The notes below the pieces were generated by a model. That model saw nothing but the letters and a program-made list of their open reading frames with translations. It did no database searches and was not told where the DNA came from. Shown in pieces: positions 1 through 10,620 of a stretch of DNA of 64,000 nucleotides. The stretch is taken from positions 4,487,501 through 4,551,500 of the forward strand of contig JAHDVF020000240.1 in NCBI GenBank assembly GCA_022606425.2, read 5' to 3'. The position numbers were made by a program, and so were the translations under genes. Each line of letters starts with the position of its first letter. Within the stretch, counting starts at the first letter, position 1. Source of the stretch: Lepidostoma basale (lineage: Eukaryota > Arthropoda > Insecta > Trichoptera > Lepidostomatidae).

Positions 1-302
1 ATATGTGTCACTTTAGAGTCAGAGCTCAGAAGTGAGCACTTAACCGGTTTACTTGTGGTGTAATAAAGCTAAATCCCTATATAAGGAGATGTATCCTACA
101 ATTGTGCCTAACATGTCTCCTATTAGACTTAGCTAACTCTGATGCATGTTCACTCTGCCAGTGTCGGCTCGCGAACTGCAAATATGAGTATATTTTTTTT
201 AAAGGTTTGGTTTTTAAATTAGCAACATTGTTTCTACAGAATGTCAATTTAACAGTTGATAGTTGATTTGTAGTCAATACGTTTTGCCATTTTACCACAA
301 AT
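1..302. other. Unassigned AT-rich sequence
   Basis: No gene, RNA or repeat that I recognise. It lies upstream of the deleted mariner copy and may hold its 5' end, but I cannot find a matching terminal inverted repeat. Confidence 0.4.
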
Positions 303-679
303 AGACTGACCTCAGAACAGCTCTTGCTAATTGTGCAAATTTATTTTGAAAATCATGGTCGGTTCGCCAAACTTATCGTGCTACATCCATTTTACGGTCA
401 ACGTAATCGTCCATCCGAGCAAGTTATTCGGAAGACCATGGATCGTTTTCGCACCACGTACACTCTAGTGGATAATACGCATTCACAATTGTCGAAAATT
501 GGACTTCACGATTGCGCTTCATTCGAGCTAGCCGTGGCATGTCCGAAATCATATTTAAACAATATTGGCATAACATTATCTATTAAATAAAGCCAACATC
601 ATAGACATTAACATTATTTTAACGTGTTTTTTTTTTCGTTTTGAATATGTATTTTATGCCTCTAAAAAAACACCCTATA
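303..679 (+). mobile_element. Internally deleted mariner/Tc1-like element
   Basis: The open frame 324-590 begins with a typical mariner N-terminal helix-turn-helix region (VQIYFEN, FYGQRNRPSEQVIRK, then a VDNTH motif). After about 55 residues it breaks. From about 497, in another frame, the last 30 or so residues of the same type of transposase resume (NWTSRLRFIRASRG, then SEIIFK) and stop at 584-586. The middle, with the catalytic DDD residues, is missing. The 3' end 659-679 ends in ACACCCTATA after an A-run, which looks like a mariner-type terminal inverted repeat. The copy is non-autonomous. Subfamily assignment is inference. Confidence 0.7.
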
Positions 680-689
680 AACACAAAAA

Positions 690-780
690 GCATACCATCA
701 CGCCGTTTCTCCGAAAGGGTTAGCAGAGAAAATGGACCACCACGCTTCTATATCCTGACACTATATCTGTAGCTTCTTTG
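690..780 (-). mobile_element. LINE-A 3' end fragment
   Basis: Antisense copy of the LINE-A terminus: the CATCACGCCG block, the degraded hairpin and the region for the last protein residues. It is cut off where SINE-T begins. Confidence 0.7.
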
Positions 781-782
781 AA

Positions 783-905
783 GACCTTTGTGGCAGGGTG
801 GCCACACCGAAGGTCCTGGGTTCGATTCCCGACAATGACAGTAAGATTGTCTTTGGTCTAGTACAGAATTCACGTGACAATAGATTCACATATCATGAGT
901 TCTCT
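783..905 (+). mobile_element. SINE-T copy, tRNA-derived SINE, deleted
   Basis: Shares the family head (GACCTTNGTGGCAG) and the box B-like GGTTCGATTCCC. The shared body follows, with TTTGGTCT and TTCACGTGACAAT. About 50 bp are missing compared with the 175-bp copies. RNA polymerase III transcription is inferred from the tRNA-like boxes. Confidence 0.75.
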
Positions 906-939
906 CATGTGTTCTTGGTATTATAATAAATTGTAATAT

Positions 940-1520
940 ATTGTATATAGTATACTACCAGAAACGCATGAGAGATGGTTCGACATTAGGAAGATAAGAT
1001 ACTCTCCAGATTTCTGAACATACTTTCACTAATATGAAATACGTCGATCTCCGAGGAGACCGCGTTCAGCAGATTAATTTCTCTTCCCACCGGTGTCACC
1101 AGAAGCAGGTTGGTCCTGGCGGCCGGTAGATTAAACAATCTATGCTGTCGCTGTCGAAGATATCTATTAGAGAAAAAAAGCCGAATAACCTCCAGCACGG
1201 CCGAGTTCTCGAAATATCCCCTGAGTAATCTAAAGAAACGGGTTATGAGATGCCCATCTCTTCGAAGCTGCAGAAAGTTGGTCCCAAGCATTCCCAAAAG
1301 AAATACGGTGGGATCGAGCCACGGATAGCTACTATTCTCCATGTAGAGATACCTCAGAATTTTCTTCTGAACCCTCTCCAGCATAACGGAATATCTCGCC
1401 TCGTGAGGACTCCATATCACAGAACCGCTTTCGAGTCTGCTCCGAACCAATGCGTTGGGTAGGACTCTAAGCATATGAGGAACTCTGATAACTCTGCTGG
1501 TCCGGACGAAGAAGCCAACT
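940..1520 (-). pseudogene. LINE-B C-terminal reverse transcriptase fragment
   Basis: The antisense frame 1474-986 encodes the thumb and C-terminal region typical of CR1/Jockey-superfamily LINEs. Landmarks are RSRLESGSVIWSPHEA, MLERVQKKILR, FLLGMLG, RTNLLLVTPVGR and SSEIDVF. Upstream palm motifs are missing, so this is a 5'-truncated dead copy. The sequence beyond 1520 keeps a short TTGATTTGATT stretch like the tail of this family. Clade assignment beyond the superfamily is uncertain. Confidence 0.75.
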
Positions 1521-1569
1521 AAATAACCTTCACGTCTTCTCCCCGAAGGGAGACTGATTTGATTTGATT

Positions 1570-1934
1570 GTAAAAACTTTCACGAGCGCCCCTGTGCCGT
1601 GAAAGCTACGCAATAAATATTGAGGACTTATGTTAAGCTTTCCCAATAGGAATGGGAGCTTTATCCGCTCTATTTAGGCCAAATAAGAGCATAGGGACAT
1701 GTTCATTTGTATGGATTTTGGCATTGCTTAATCCAGAAATCAAACAACTAAATCTTCTGTAATTGAATCAAATAATGTTTTATTGTCAATTTATAAGTTA
1801 TCGACCTTTCCATGTGAGCCCAAGAATAAACTATTTTTATTTATTGTTTCTTGAACAATGATGTAAGACTCAATTAAAATATTTAATTATTTTTTATTTA
1901 TTATTAATTATCTTGAAATAGTACACTTGTTATT
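1570..1934. other. Unassigned AT-rich sequence
   Basis: No coding region longer than chance and no match to the families in this window. Confidence 0.4.
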
Positions 1935-2806
1935 TAATTTATATATGGACATGTGTAAGAAATAGCTGAAAGGGTTGGATGTAGGTGCCAAAATGAGCGG
2001 AGTGTCAGTAAGCTGTCTCTTTTATGCGGATGACGCTGTCCTACTTGCAGACAACGAGCATGAACTACAAGTCCTGGTGAATTGTATGGATGAGGTATGC
2101 ATGCGAAATGATCCAAGATTTTTGAAAAGAGAAGAAATCATGACAGTCTGCAACATTAGCGAGAATGGTGAAAATTTGGAGCAAATAGATGAGTTCGTGT
2201 ATTTGGGTTATGTTTACAAAAGATGGGCGAGTGGAGAGGGATATTGAAAGAAGGGTTGGGGCAGGCAACAAAGTGAATGGTGCACTTAAAGTTGTCATCG
2301 CAAACAAAATCCTATCCAAAAAAGCTAGAATGGCAGTGCCCAATGGTGTTCTTCTACTGACCCTTATGTATGGAAGCGAAGCATGGAACTGACAAAATTA
2401 GGATGGAAGTAGATTAAATGCGGTAGAAAATAGATCTCTTAGACGATTGTGTGGATACTCTATGTATGTGAGTGTCGAATGAAAATATAATTAGTGAATG
2501 CGGTGCGAATGATGGTGCTATGAATAAAATAATGAAAGGATAATTAATATGGTTTAGACACACGGAAAGAATGAATGAAAAAATAATGGTAAAAATGTAT
2601 GTGTTAACGAAGAAATAGAGGAAGACAGAGGAAAACGTGGCATGATCAAATAAATCAAATATTGAATGTCAGCCACACGAGGGGTCAGAGAAATCGACGC
2701 GCGTGAATGACACGATGCATGAATGTTGAGGAAGCGAGAGAAATATGTCAGGAAATAAAAGTTTGGCAGTCCATTCTTTCTGCCTACCCCTTCGGAGAGA
2801 AAAATG
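1935..2806 (+). pseudogene. LINE-A1 remnant, reverse transcriptase to 3' end
   Basis: Begins in the reverse transcriptase palm (YADDAVLLADNEHELQ at about 2026-2075) and continues through the YLG, AVHNGVL and YGSEAWN regions to the 3' end near 2800. Many frameshifts and stops interrupt it, so it is an old copy. It ends with the CUUCGG hairpin and is met tail-to-tail by an antisense LINE-A2 copy from 2843. Confidence 0.8.
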
Positions 2807-2842
2807 CAGACAAACAAAACAAAAAATAAAACAAAAACAATC

Positions 2843-3812
2843 AAGCCGTTTCCCCGTGGGGGTAGGGAGAGAGAATGGTCCGCCACACCACTCTATCGAG
2901 ACACACGTCTTCCTCCACATTCATACATCGAGTCATACACGAACGTCGATCCTTCCGACTTCTAACATGACCAACCTTTAAAATTTGATTAATTTGGTCA
3001 TGCCTGTTTTCTTTGGTCTGCCTCGACTCCGTACTCCATTTGTATCGTTAACGTATACTTTCTTAACCATTCTTTCTCCATCCATGTGCTCCATATGTCC
3101 GAACCAACGCAACGATCCTTTCATATTTTTGTTCATAATACCATCTTCCGCTCTACATTCCTTTCTTATATCAGCATTTGAAAATCTATCGTAAATCGTT
3201 CACCACACATTTATTTATTAATTTATACAATGTACACAAATGAGACATTACAAACGACTAAACATTTAGGCGACTCATTTGGACACAAAACGGTATTACA
3301 AAGATAAAATAAAACAAAACAACATGAGACCATACATATCAGAAGGACGGAGTAAAGAACAATTGATGTCGGCGTTGTCGCAGGTAGTTATCAGGAACAA
3401 AAATACCTATTTGGTCCAGAACATAGAAGTTCTCAATAGAGACCCGAATCAGTTTGAAAAAATGTGTTGACAGTAATCCTTCCCTCCTCAGTTCGAGGGA
3501 GTTATACCCCAGCATACCCAAGAGAAATGCCGTTGGATAGAGCCAAGGATATACCCCGTACTCTCTCGTGTAGAGGGCTCTCAAGAATTTCTTTTGAACC
3601 CTCTCCAACATGAGAGAATACTGAGCCTCATGAGGACTCCACACCACGGCACCTCCCTCGAGTCTGCTTCTGACTAAGGAGTTATACAGAGTTCTAAGGA
3701 CCTCACATACGTTTAGGGACCTCATCTCAACCGCATTTTTTCTGCTCACATCCTTCTTCTGCCAGTTCCATCCTTCGCTTCCATACATAAGGTTTGGGAT
3801 CAGAACTTCATT
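2843..3812 (-). pseudogene. LINE-A2 remnant interrupted by LINE-B
   Basis: Antisense LINE-A2. The C-terminal part lies at 2843-3205. The more N-terminal part (MYGSEGWNWQKKD and MRSL) resumes at about 3714-3812. A LINE-B copy separates the two pieces. The open frame 3788-3339 is therefore a chance fusion of LINE-A2 and LINE-B, not a real protein. Confidence 0.75.
3211..3713 (-). mobile_element. LINE-B insertion inside LINE-A2
   Basis: A CR1/Jockey-like C-terminal fragment (RSRLEGGAVVWSPHEA, MLERVQKKFLR, FLLGMLG). Its 3' end is at the low-coordinate side with an AT-rich TTTATTTATTAATTTA tail. A short CACAT flanks both ends (3206-3210 and 3714-3718), a possible target-site duplication. Confidence 0.7.
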
Positions 3813-4216
3813 GATGAATCACTGGAAATAATTAAATTGTATTTTCAAAATAACATTGTGAAATAATACCCCATATTGTGGTAAAACTCGAGATATATTT
3901 TTGACGTGATTAAATCTGGTTTTAAATTAATTTCAATTTGTCAAAACTCTCTCAACTTTTTGAGAGCAAAGCAAAATATTTGCAACAAATTAAGAGGAAT
4001 TAATTCAAGTTTGAAAATTTTAAATCTAGAAACCCTCGGTATTATTTGCTCAAAGAAAAATAACAAATTAAACCATACCAAAGAAATTTATCAAAAGAGT
4101 TTGAAATGAATTTTCAATTGTTTTAAGTTTTCGAAATTAATTTTTACTATTAAAATAATGGTAATAATATTATGTAATTTACGTTCGATTGTTTTAATTA
4201 ATTACAGAGAGATTAA
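3813..4216. other. Unassigned AT-rich sequence
   Basis: Very AT-rich with many A/T runs. I see no family match. Confidence 0.4.
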
Positions 4217-4220
4217 TGTC

Positions 4221-4373
4221 GACCATTGTGGCAGAGTGGCAAGAGCTATGACTGCCACACATAAGGTCACGGGTTCGATTCCCGGCGATGGCGGTGTGGT
4301 TGTCACACTGTCTTTGGTCTGGTGTAGAATTCACGTGACATTAAAATGATAATAGATTACCTACCTATCACAT
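4221..4373 (+). mobile_element. SINE-T copy
   Basis: Head GACCATTGTGGCAGAGTGGC, box B-like GGTTCGATTCCCGG, then the conserved body with TGTCTTTGGTCTGGTGTAG and TTCACGTGACA. It is truncated at the 3' end, where LINE-A1 sequence begins directly. Confidence 0.85.
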
Positions 4374-4403
4374 TAGCGTGAATGGTGAAAATTTACATCA
4401 ATT

Positions 4404-4862
4404 CATCTACTTGCTTCAAATTTTCACCATTCACGCTAAGGTTGCAGCCCGTCATGATTTCTTCCTTTTCAAAAATCATTACCTTGGACTTATTAACATT
4501 CATCATCAGATCATTACGCATGCATACCTCATACATACTATTCACCAGGAGTTCATGCTCGTAGTCTGCAAGTAGGACAGCGTCATCCGCATACAAGAGA
4601 CAGCTTACTGACACTTCGCTCATTTTGGCACCTGCATCCAACCCTTTCAGCTCTTTCATAAACTTGTCCATATATAGATCAAATAACCACGGGGACATTA
4701 CGCAACCCTGTTTGACACCTTTATTGATATCAAACCAGGCTGTAAGATCTCCATTTACTCTGACACTAGCAGTGCTTTCCGTGTATAGCGACTTAATGGC
4801 CGTGATCAGTTTTGTACTTATTCCATATTCAGACAGTATTTTCCACAACTTACTCTATTAAC
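4404..4862 (-). pseudogene. LINE-A1 reverse transcriptase palm fragment
   Basis: The antisense frame 4848-4393 encodes a palm segment without stops. It has GVKQGCVMSPWLFDLYMD (the conserved GxxQG block) and LLYADDAVLLAD with the YADD catalytic pair, then KSKVMIFEKEE. It covers about 150 residues of a protein that should exceed 800. The end at 4404 is joined to an inverted repeat of its own last 30 or so bases (4373-4402). Confidence 0.85.
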
Positions 4863-4907
4863 GTTTTGTATACATAAAAAAAAGCAATTGTTTATTTTAA
4901 GTCATTT

Positions 4908-5757
4908 GACAACAACAACAACAAACCATCACGCCGTTTCTCCGCAGTGGTAGGCAGAGTTAATGGACCGCCACACTACTCTATCCCGACACATCTCTCT
5001 AGCTTCCTCAACATTCATGCAACGAGTCATACACGCACGTCGATTCCTCCGACTTCCAACATGACCCACCTTTAAAATTTGATTAATTTGGCCTTGCCTT
5101 TTTTTTCTCGGTCTGCCTCGACTCCGTACTCCATTTACATCGTTAACGTATACTTTCTTAACCATTCTTTCTCCATCCATGTGTTACCATCTCAGCGATC
5201 CTTTCATAATTTTGTTCATAATACTTTCTTCCGCTCTACATTCCTTTCTTATATCAGCATTTGAGATTCTGTCGTACATCGTTCTACCACACACACGTCT
5301 TAGGGACCTCATCTCTACCGCATTTATTCTGCTCTCATCTTTCTTCTGCCAGTTCCATGCTTCGCTTTCATACATTAGGGTTGGGACCAGAACTCCATTG
5401 TGAACGGCCATTTTCGCTTTCATTGATAAATTCTTATTTCCAATAACTACTTTTAAAGCTCCATTCACTTTGTTACCCGCACCAACCCTTCTTTCAATAT
5501 CAATGTCCGTTCGGCCATCCGGTGTAAACATGCTACCTAAATACACAAATTCCCTCACCTGTTCCAAGTTCTCTTCATTTACACTTATATTACAAACTGT
5601 CATTTGCTCTTCCCTTTCAAAAACTAACACCTTTGACTTTCCGACATTCATCATTAAATCGTTCGACTTGCATACCTTATACATTCTCGACACCAAGACT
5701 TGTAATTCGTCCGCACTATCCGCAACGAGAACGGCATCGTCCGCGTTTTTATGAACT
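4908..5757 (-). pseudogene. LINE-A2 remnant with (CAA)n tail
   Basis: Antisense copy. The (CAA)n run at 4908-4925 is the (TTG)n tail of the sense strand. Frame 5696-5184 covers the region after YADD (VGKSKVLVFERE, FVYLGSMFTPDGR, GAGNKVNGALKV, YESEAWNWQKKDESRINAVEMRSL). Frame 5180-4929 covers the C-terminal RSRGRPRKK and NRRACMTRCMNVEEARE domain. One frameshift separates the two. The 3' hairpin has a CUGCGG loop. Confidence 0.85.
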
Positions 5758-6070
5758 TGTCAATAAACTTAAGCATCGTGTGTGTCAGATCAATATTTCA
5801 TTATATAAGGGGTATCATTACTGCTTCAATATACGTTAATCCCGGATAAGCCGAATACCTTCGTACCAAAGGTGAAATATCGATCCCCGAATGTGCTAAG
5901 GATTACAGGCATTAGTGTCTATATCCCAGCTTTGACGTTGTAGCGAGGTGTCGTTTAATAGACAATTTCGTCTTAAGGAGGATTAATTTAGATAATAATT
6001 AGTCTATGATTGTATCATCATCATCATCAATTCAACGCTACGTGCTTCAAAAGTCTTCTTCAATTTCAAA
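5758..6070. other. Unassigned sequence with short (ATC)n
   Basis: A short ATC/TCA run lies at about 6014-6030. The remainder has no recognisable element. Confidence 0.4.
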
Positions 6071-6912
6071 TTTTCAAATGGAAAATATTGTCTGAATATG
6101 GAATAAGTACAAAACTGATCACGCCAATTAAGTCGCTATACACGGAAAGCACTGCTAGTGTCAGAGTAAATGGAGATCTTACAGCCTGGTTTGATATCAA
6201 CAAAGGTGTCAAACAGGGTTGCGTAATGTCCCCGTGGTTAATCTATATAAAATATGGACAAGCGTATGAAAGAGCTGAAAGGATTGGATGTAGGTGCCAA
6301 AATGAGCGGTGTGTCAGTAGGCTGTCTCTTGTATGCGGATGACGCTGAGATTCTTGCAGACAACGAGCATGAACTACAAATCCTGGTGAACAGTATGTAT
6401 GAGGTATGCATGCGAAATGATCTGATGATAAATGTTAATGAGTCCAAGGTAATAATTTTTGAAAAAGAAGAAATCATGACAGTCTGCAACATTAGCGTGA
6501 ATGGTGAAAATATGGAGCAAGTAGATGAGTTCGTGTATTTAGGTAGTATGTTTACAAGAGATGGGCGAGTTGAGAGGGATATTGAAAGAAGGGTTGGGGC
6601 AGGCAACATAGTGAGTGATGCACTTATAGTTGTCATCGCAAACAAAAACCTATCTAAATAAGCTAGAATGGCAGTGCACAATGGTGTTCTTGTACCAACC
6701 CTTTTGTATGGAAGCGAACCATGGAACTGGCAAAAGAAGGTTGAAAGTAGAATAAATGCAGTATAATTTAGATATCTTAGACGAATGTGTGGATACTCTG
6801 CGTATGACGGTGTAATGAACAAAATAATGAAATGATCATTAAGATGGTTTGGACATATGGAAAGAATGAATGAAGAAAGAATGGTAAAAATATTATATGT
6901 TAACGATTTTGT
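6071..6912 (+). pseudogene. LINE-A1 remnant, palm to C-terminal domain
   Basis: Sense copy starting at the same protein position as 4862 (WKILSEYGISTK). It has GVKQGCVMSP, then frame 6254-6661 with CLLYADDAEILAD and FVYLGSMFTRDGR. Frameshifts near 6240, a stop at 6659 and a deletion near 6800 inactivate it. It stops before the 3' end. Confidence 0.8.
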
Positions 6913-6978
6913 TAACAATTTTGTGGCATGTCCGACTTGAAGATGTTGCCCAGCCTTTCGAATGCACTGACGTTATAT

Positions 6979-7185
6979 ACTTCTTCTTCTTCTTTTTGTC
7001 CTGTCACACCTACGTGGTGCATAGGGCCTCAAGGAATCTTCTCCACCCGACTCTATCGCATGCCTGATGCTTAACATCGTCCCAAGTGAGACCTGCTGCC
7101 TTAACCTCGTCCTGCAGGGTTCTTCTCCAGGTGGCTCTAGGTCTGCCTCGCTTTCTCTTTCCCCCCATAGGGGACTAGTCTAGTG
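6979..7185 (-). pseudogene. LINE-G C-terminus, single copy
   Basis: After a (TTC)n run at 6980-6996, the antisense strand encodes the end of another LINE protein. It reads RGRPRATW, LQDEVKAAGLTWDDVKHQA, CDRVGWRRFLEALC and a stop. The RGRP...TW...D...W pattern is the common C-terminal signature of arthropod endonuclease-reverse transcriptase elements. It is not closely similar to the other families here. Confidence 0.7.
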
Positions 7186-7737
7186 CGCCCTGAGCGATGC
7201 AGGCTGGGTTCCTGGGCTGGCGTGGGTTATATACAGTAGCTTATAATGACAAACATTATTAGAGGGATTTTTTTTTTAATTAGACTGAATACATTCGCCA
7301 TGGACATAATAAATAAAATTATCATTGTTTTCTTTAACATAATAACACAATCAAAGCTAACTACGTCACATCATGTATTCAAATACAGACCCTCTCCCAG
7401 AAACCTCCCTTCACTGGGATATTACCGAGACAAATAATGTCTTCGCTTCTCGTTATCCTTGAGATGAAATGAATATAAGGATATTAGGGAATTCGCGTCT
7501 ATTTTTATTATATAATTTAGTATCCTCGTATATCCACCTTAGTGAAAGAAATATGGTTAAAGCCTTCATAAATATTCAAATACGGCTTCAGAAATAAGGT
7601 AATAGGGTAAAATAATGTGTACCGTATAATACTGGGGGTATTGTCATCTATAAATGTATTGTAGTTATATTTCGCAGTATTGAGTTGTTAAGTTTGACTA
7701 ATAGTTTACAGATAAGGGATGGAAAAATCGATTATAT
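7186..7737. other. Unassigned AT-rich sequence
   Basis: The first 50 bases are GC-richer and may be an extension of LINE-G. The remainder has no match. Confidence 0.35.
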
Positions 7738-7827
7738 CAGTGATTCCCAAAGTGTGAGCCGGAGTTTCCCAGTGTCGTCATAAGCGTGCCGCGAAATATT
7801 CAATTAAACTAACTAATTATAAATTCT
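7738..7827 (+). repeat. Possible hAT-like terminal fragment
   Basis: Begins with CAGTGATTCCCAA. The same 13-mer occurs in reverse at 34895-34907, where it ends another fragment. CAGTG-type ends with about this sequence are common at hAT element termini. No transposase or partner end is seen. Confidence 0.4.
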
Positions 7828-8572
7828 GATTTTGAAAATTTGGTTTGGTTCATGTGGTGCTCCGGTAAATTTGGAGATATTTCGTGTATAAGTGAATTGT
7901 TTTGGTCAGTTTAATTGTTGCCGCACTTTATAATAGTTAATTGTGACACGTAATTCGTTTGTACTGTTTTGCTGTTAAAATTATATTAGTTTTTTCGTTT
8001 TTATAAAGAATTTTGACAGGTGTCAAAATAAATTTTTCATTTGTTCCAGTGACAATTTGAATAATTTCTTCAATATTATTTTTAAGTTCTTGCTGGTAAG
8101 TGCCTAATTACAGCTAATTTAAAAAACGGCGGATACGTGTAACATAAATTAAATAAACACAAGTCCGGATCGTCCATGTCAACATGTGCAACATCGAAAA
8201 AAACATAATGTATTATTACATTATGTGCTAAATTAAAAAACAGTGGATACGTGGAACATAAATTAAATAGATAATATGTGCACCATCTAAAAAGAACATT
8301 TTGTGTTAAATTATTATTATTTTGTTATTTTATTTTATATCATTGTATTTTATATTATTTGTTTTAGATTTATTTTGAGGGTTTTGGACGATCGAAGTGT
8401 GCGCGGGAGATGCCTATTGGTGGCGATGAGGTTCGCAACCCATCACACCGCGTCTCCTGCGGGGCGAAAAGAGAAAGATGGAGTGCCGCATCAGTAAAAG
8501 TGTGACAGTCCATTCTTTCTGCCTACCCTTTCGGGGAGACGGCGTGATGGTTAGTTAGTAAGTTAGTTAACT
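7828..8572 (+). mobile_element. SINE-A, long LINE-A-dependent element
   Basis: The longest SINE-A copy. A 500-bp AT-rich body starts near TTCTGATTTTGAAAATTTGG. A GC-richer core follows (about 8395-8500, with GGCGATGAGGTTCGCAACCC), then the LINE-A 3' end with the hairpin and a (TTAG)n-type tail. It encodes no protein. Shared 3' sequence with LINE-A implies that LINE-A reverse transcriptase copies it. The GGTTCGCAACC block resembles a box B, but a tRNA origin is not demonstrated. Confidence 0.75.
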
Positions 8573-8854
8573 AACTAATTTTCGCCCTTTCCCCGGAGGA
8601 GTAGGCAGAGAGGATGGATCGCCACAATGCTCTGTCCTGGCACACCTCTCTAGCTTCCTCCACATTCATACAGCGAGTCATACACGTAAGTCGATTCTTC
8701 CGACTTCTAACATGAGCAACCTTTAAAATTTGATTAATTCATGCCATCTTTTTCTCGGTCTGCCTCGACCCCGTACTCCATTTACATAATTAACGTATAC
8801 TTTCTGAACCATTATTTCTCCATCCATGCGCTCCATATGTCCAAACCAACGCAG
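8573..8854 (-). mobile_element. LINE-A2 3' fragment, tail-to-tail with SINE-A
   Basis: Antisense LINE-A C-terminal domain (RGRPRK to the end) with its CTAA-type tail directly abutting the TTAG-type tail of SINE-A. The hairpin loop reads CUCCGG on its sense strand. Confidence 0.75.
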
Positions 8855-9249
8855 CGGTGTTGGAGAAACATCATGTCTGATGTTTTAAGGAAGCCTACAA
8901 CACAAATTATGGCGAACTTAGAAGTAATTATAAAACAATTTAAAAAGAAAATCGATGATTAAAACATCAATTTTTTTTTTTAATAATGCACATGTATTTG
9001 GAAACGTATTTGGATTTGAATATTAAATTTTGTGGGGTAGGCGAAGAGGTATAGGGGATGGTAAGGTTCACTTCAAAATATTTGCTTAAGCACATCTCCG
9101 TATTGATTAATCACTTGAGGGGGGTCTCGCTCCAAGAGAGTACAGATGCATATGTACCCAACGTGAGAAGTAGTGACTGGCGTTTCTTTGATGGAGAGCA
9201 CAATAGACAACACACAAATACCAAAAATCTATGGAATACGAGTACACTC
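8855..9249. other. Unassigned sequence
   Basis: Contains short open frames (for example up to 8962) that I cannot assign, and a T-run at about 8969. Confidence 0.35.
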
Positions 9250-9762
9250 TTGTTTGTAAAAAAAGTAACACTATTTTATACTCTCTTTGGCCAAAACTTG
9301 AAACTCCGCCAGAGAATGATCAAATGCTATGTGTGGTCTGTTTTATTGTACGGATGTGAAACGTAAACCTTGATAGTTAACTCAATGAACAGACTGGAAG
9401 CATTTGAAAGGTGGCTCCATCGCCGAATGCTCAGAGTTCCCTGGAGAGACATGGTTACCGATGCCGAAGTCCTGAGGCGAGCTGGAGTTGACAGGGAACT
9501 GTTATCAACTATTAAGGTTCAAAAGATCTCATATCTGCGTGGGGAAAAATACCACCTTCTCCAACTGATATTGGAGGGGAAAATTGAGGGACGCCGAGGG
9601 CCCGGAAGGAGACAAATGTCCTGGCTGCGAAACGTGAGGGAGTGGAAAACGGCATCCGAAGTGTGGACGAGCTGTTCCGAGCGGCGCAAGACAGGGACAG
9701 GTTCGCCGAGGTGATCGCCAACGTTGGGGGGACCCGACAGGGCACTTGAAGAAGAAGAACTT
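9250..9762 (+). pseudogene. LINE-C C-terminal domain with one stop
   Basis: One reading frame runs from before 9280 to 9714. It is interrupted only by TAA at 9364-9366, where a Trp is expected. Landmarks are LRQRMIKCYVWSVLLYGCET, MNRLEAFERWLHRRMLRVPW, LLSTIKVQKISYLRGEKYHLL, EGKIEGRRGPGRRQMSWLRN. The copy ends in a short GAA run near 9753-9762. It belongs to a widespread arthropod endonuclease-reverse transcriptase LINE; the clade is unresolved. Confidence 0.8.
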
Positions 9763-9862
9763 GCTCCAGTTTCTCACCGTTCTTGCTTATGTCACAAATG
9801 GTAATACAATCTTCTTTTTCAAATACCATCACTTTAGACTTGGACACATTCATTACAAAGTC
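9763..9862 (-). mobile_element. LINE-A3 fragment
   Basis: Antisense piece encoding VSKSKVMVFEKED and NGEKLEQV, the segment just after YADD in LINE-A3. It abuts the LINE-C 3' tail. Confidence 0.65.
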
Positions 9863-10256
9863 ATGCGGATTAAAAAAGTCTGTTCTTTATTTGAGAGTTC
9901 AAATTATTTCAGAACGTTAAATTATAATATGTAGATGTTGTTATAATACGGCAGAGTACACATTCCTTCGAAAATAAACACGTGTACTCCCAGTTTACAA
10001 TTCAGGTAATTATTTTATCTTAATTGTGCAAACAGATAAAGTTTCCCAAACTTCCAAAAAGGCGCCAGTTTACACAAAATGGCTGCAAGATTACACAAAA
10101 TGGCTGCTAATTTAAACAAAATGAATATAATCTAATTAAAATGTAGTTAAATGTTTGTTAGATTATTTTACACGATATTCCACGATCGAGGTGGAAATTT
10201 CCTTGCTTTTTGTAAGATATTGCTGTAGTTATTGCTGGATATTGAAATGTTTACAA
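9863..10256. other. Unassigned sequence with short tandem repeat
   Basis: An imperfect unit with ACACAAAATGGCTGC repeats about three times at 10069-10125. No other recognisable feature. Confidence 0.4.
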
Positions 10257-10620
10257 ATAACTAACTAACTAACTAACTAAGGGGTAGGCAGAAAGAATTG
10301 CCCGGCACACTGTTCTGTCCAGACAAACATCTCTCGCTTGGTCTCATGCACGCCGTCGATTTCTTAAACTCCTCACGTGACTAACATTTAAAATTTGGTT
10401 GATTTGATCCTGCCAAGTTATCCTCGGCCTTCCTCTATTTCTAGCTCCGTTCACGTCGTTTACATATACCTTCTTCACCATGCTGTCTTCACTCATTCTT
10501 TCCATGTGTGCAAATCATCTTAACGATCCTTTCATTATTTTGTTTATAACACTTTCATTCGCACCGCATTCAAATCGTATATTTGCATTTGACACTCCAT
10601 CATATACAGATTTACCACAT
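10257..10620 (-). mobile_element. LINE-A1, left arm of an inverted pair
   Basis: (CTAA)n at 10257-10280, followed by antisense LINE-A1 3' sequence up to the region encoding RRMCGYSVYDRVS. It meets a sense copy at 10620/10621 with essentially no spacer. Confidence 0.8.

Noticed and set aside
3339..3788. A 149-codon antisense frame that looks like one protein
   Set aside because: It is LINE-A2 fused to LINE-B by insertion; neither part continues normally into the other.
6238..6918. A 226-codon antisense open frame
   Set aside because: It is the reverse strand of a LINE-A1 copy; the sense strand has the YADD motif and known LINE signatures.
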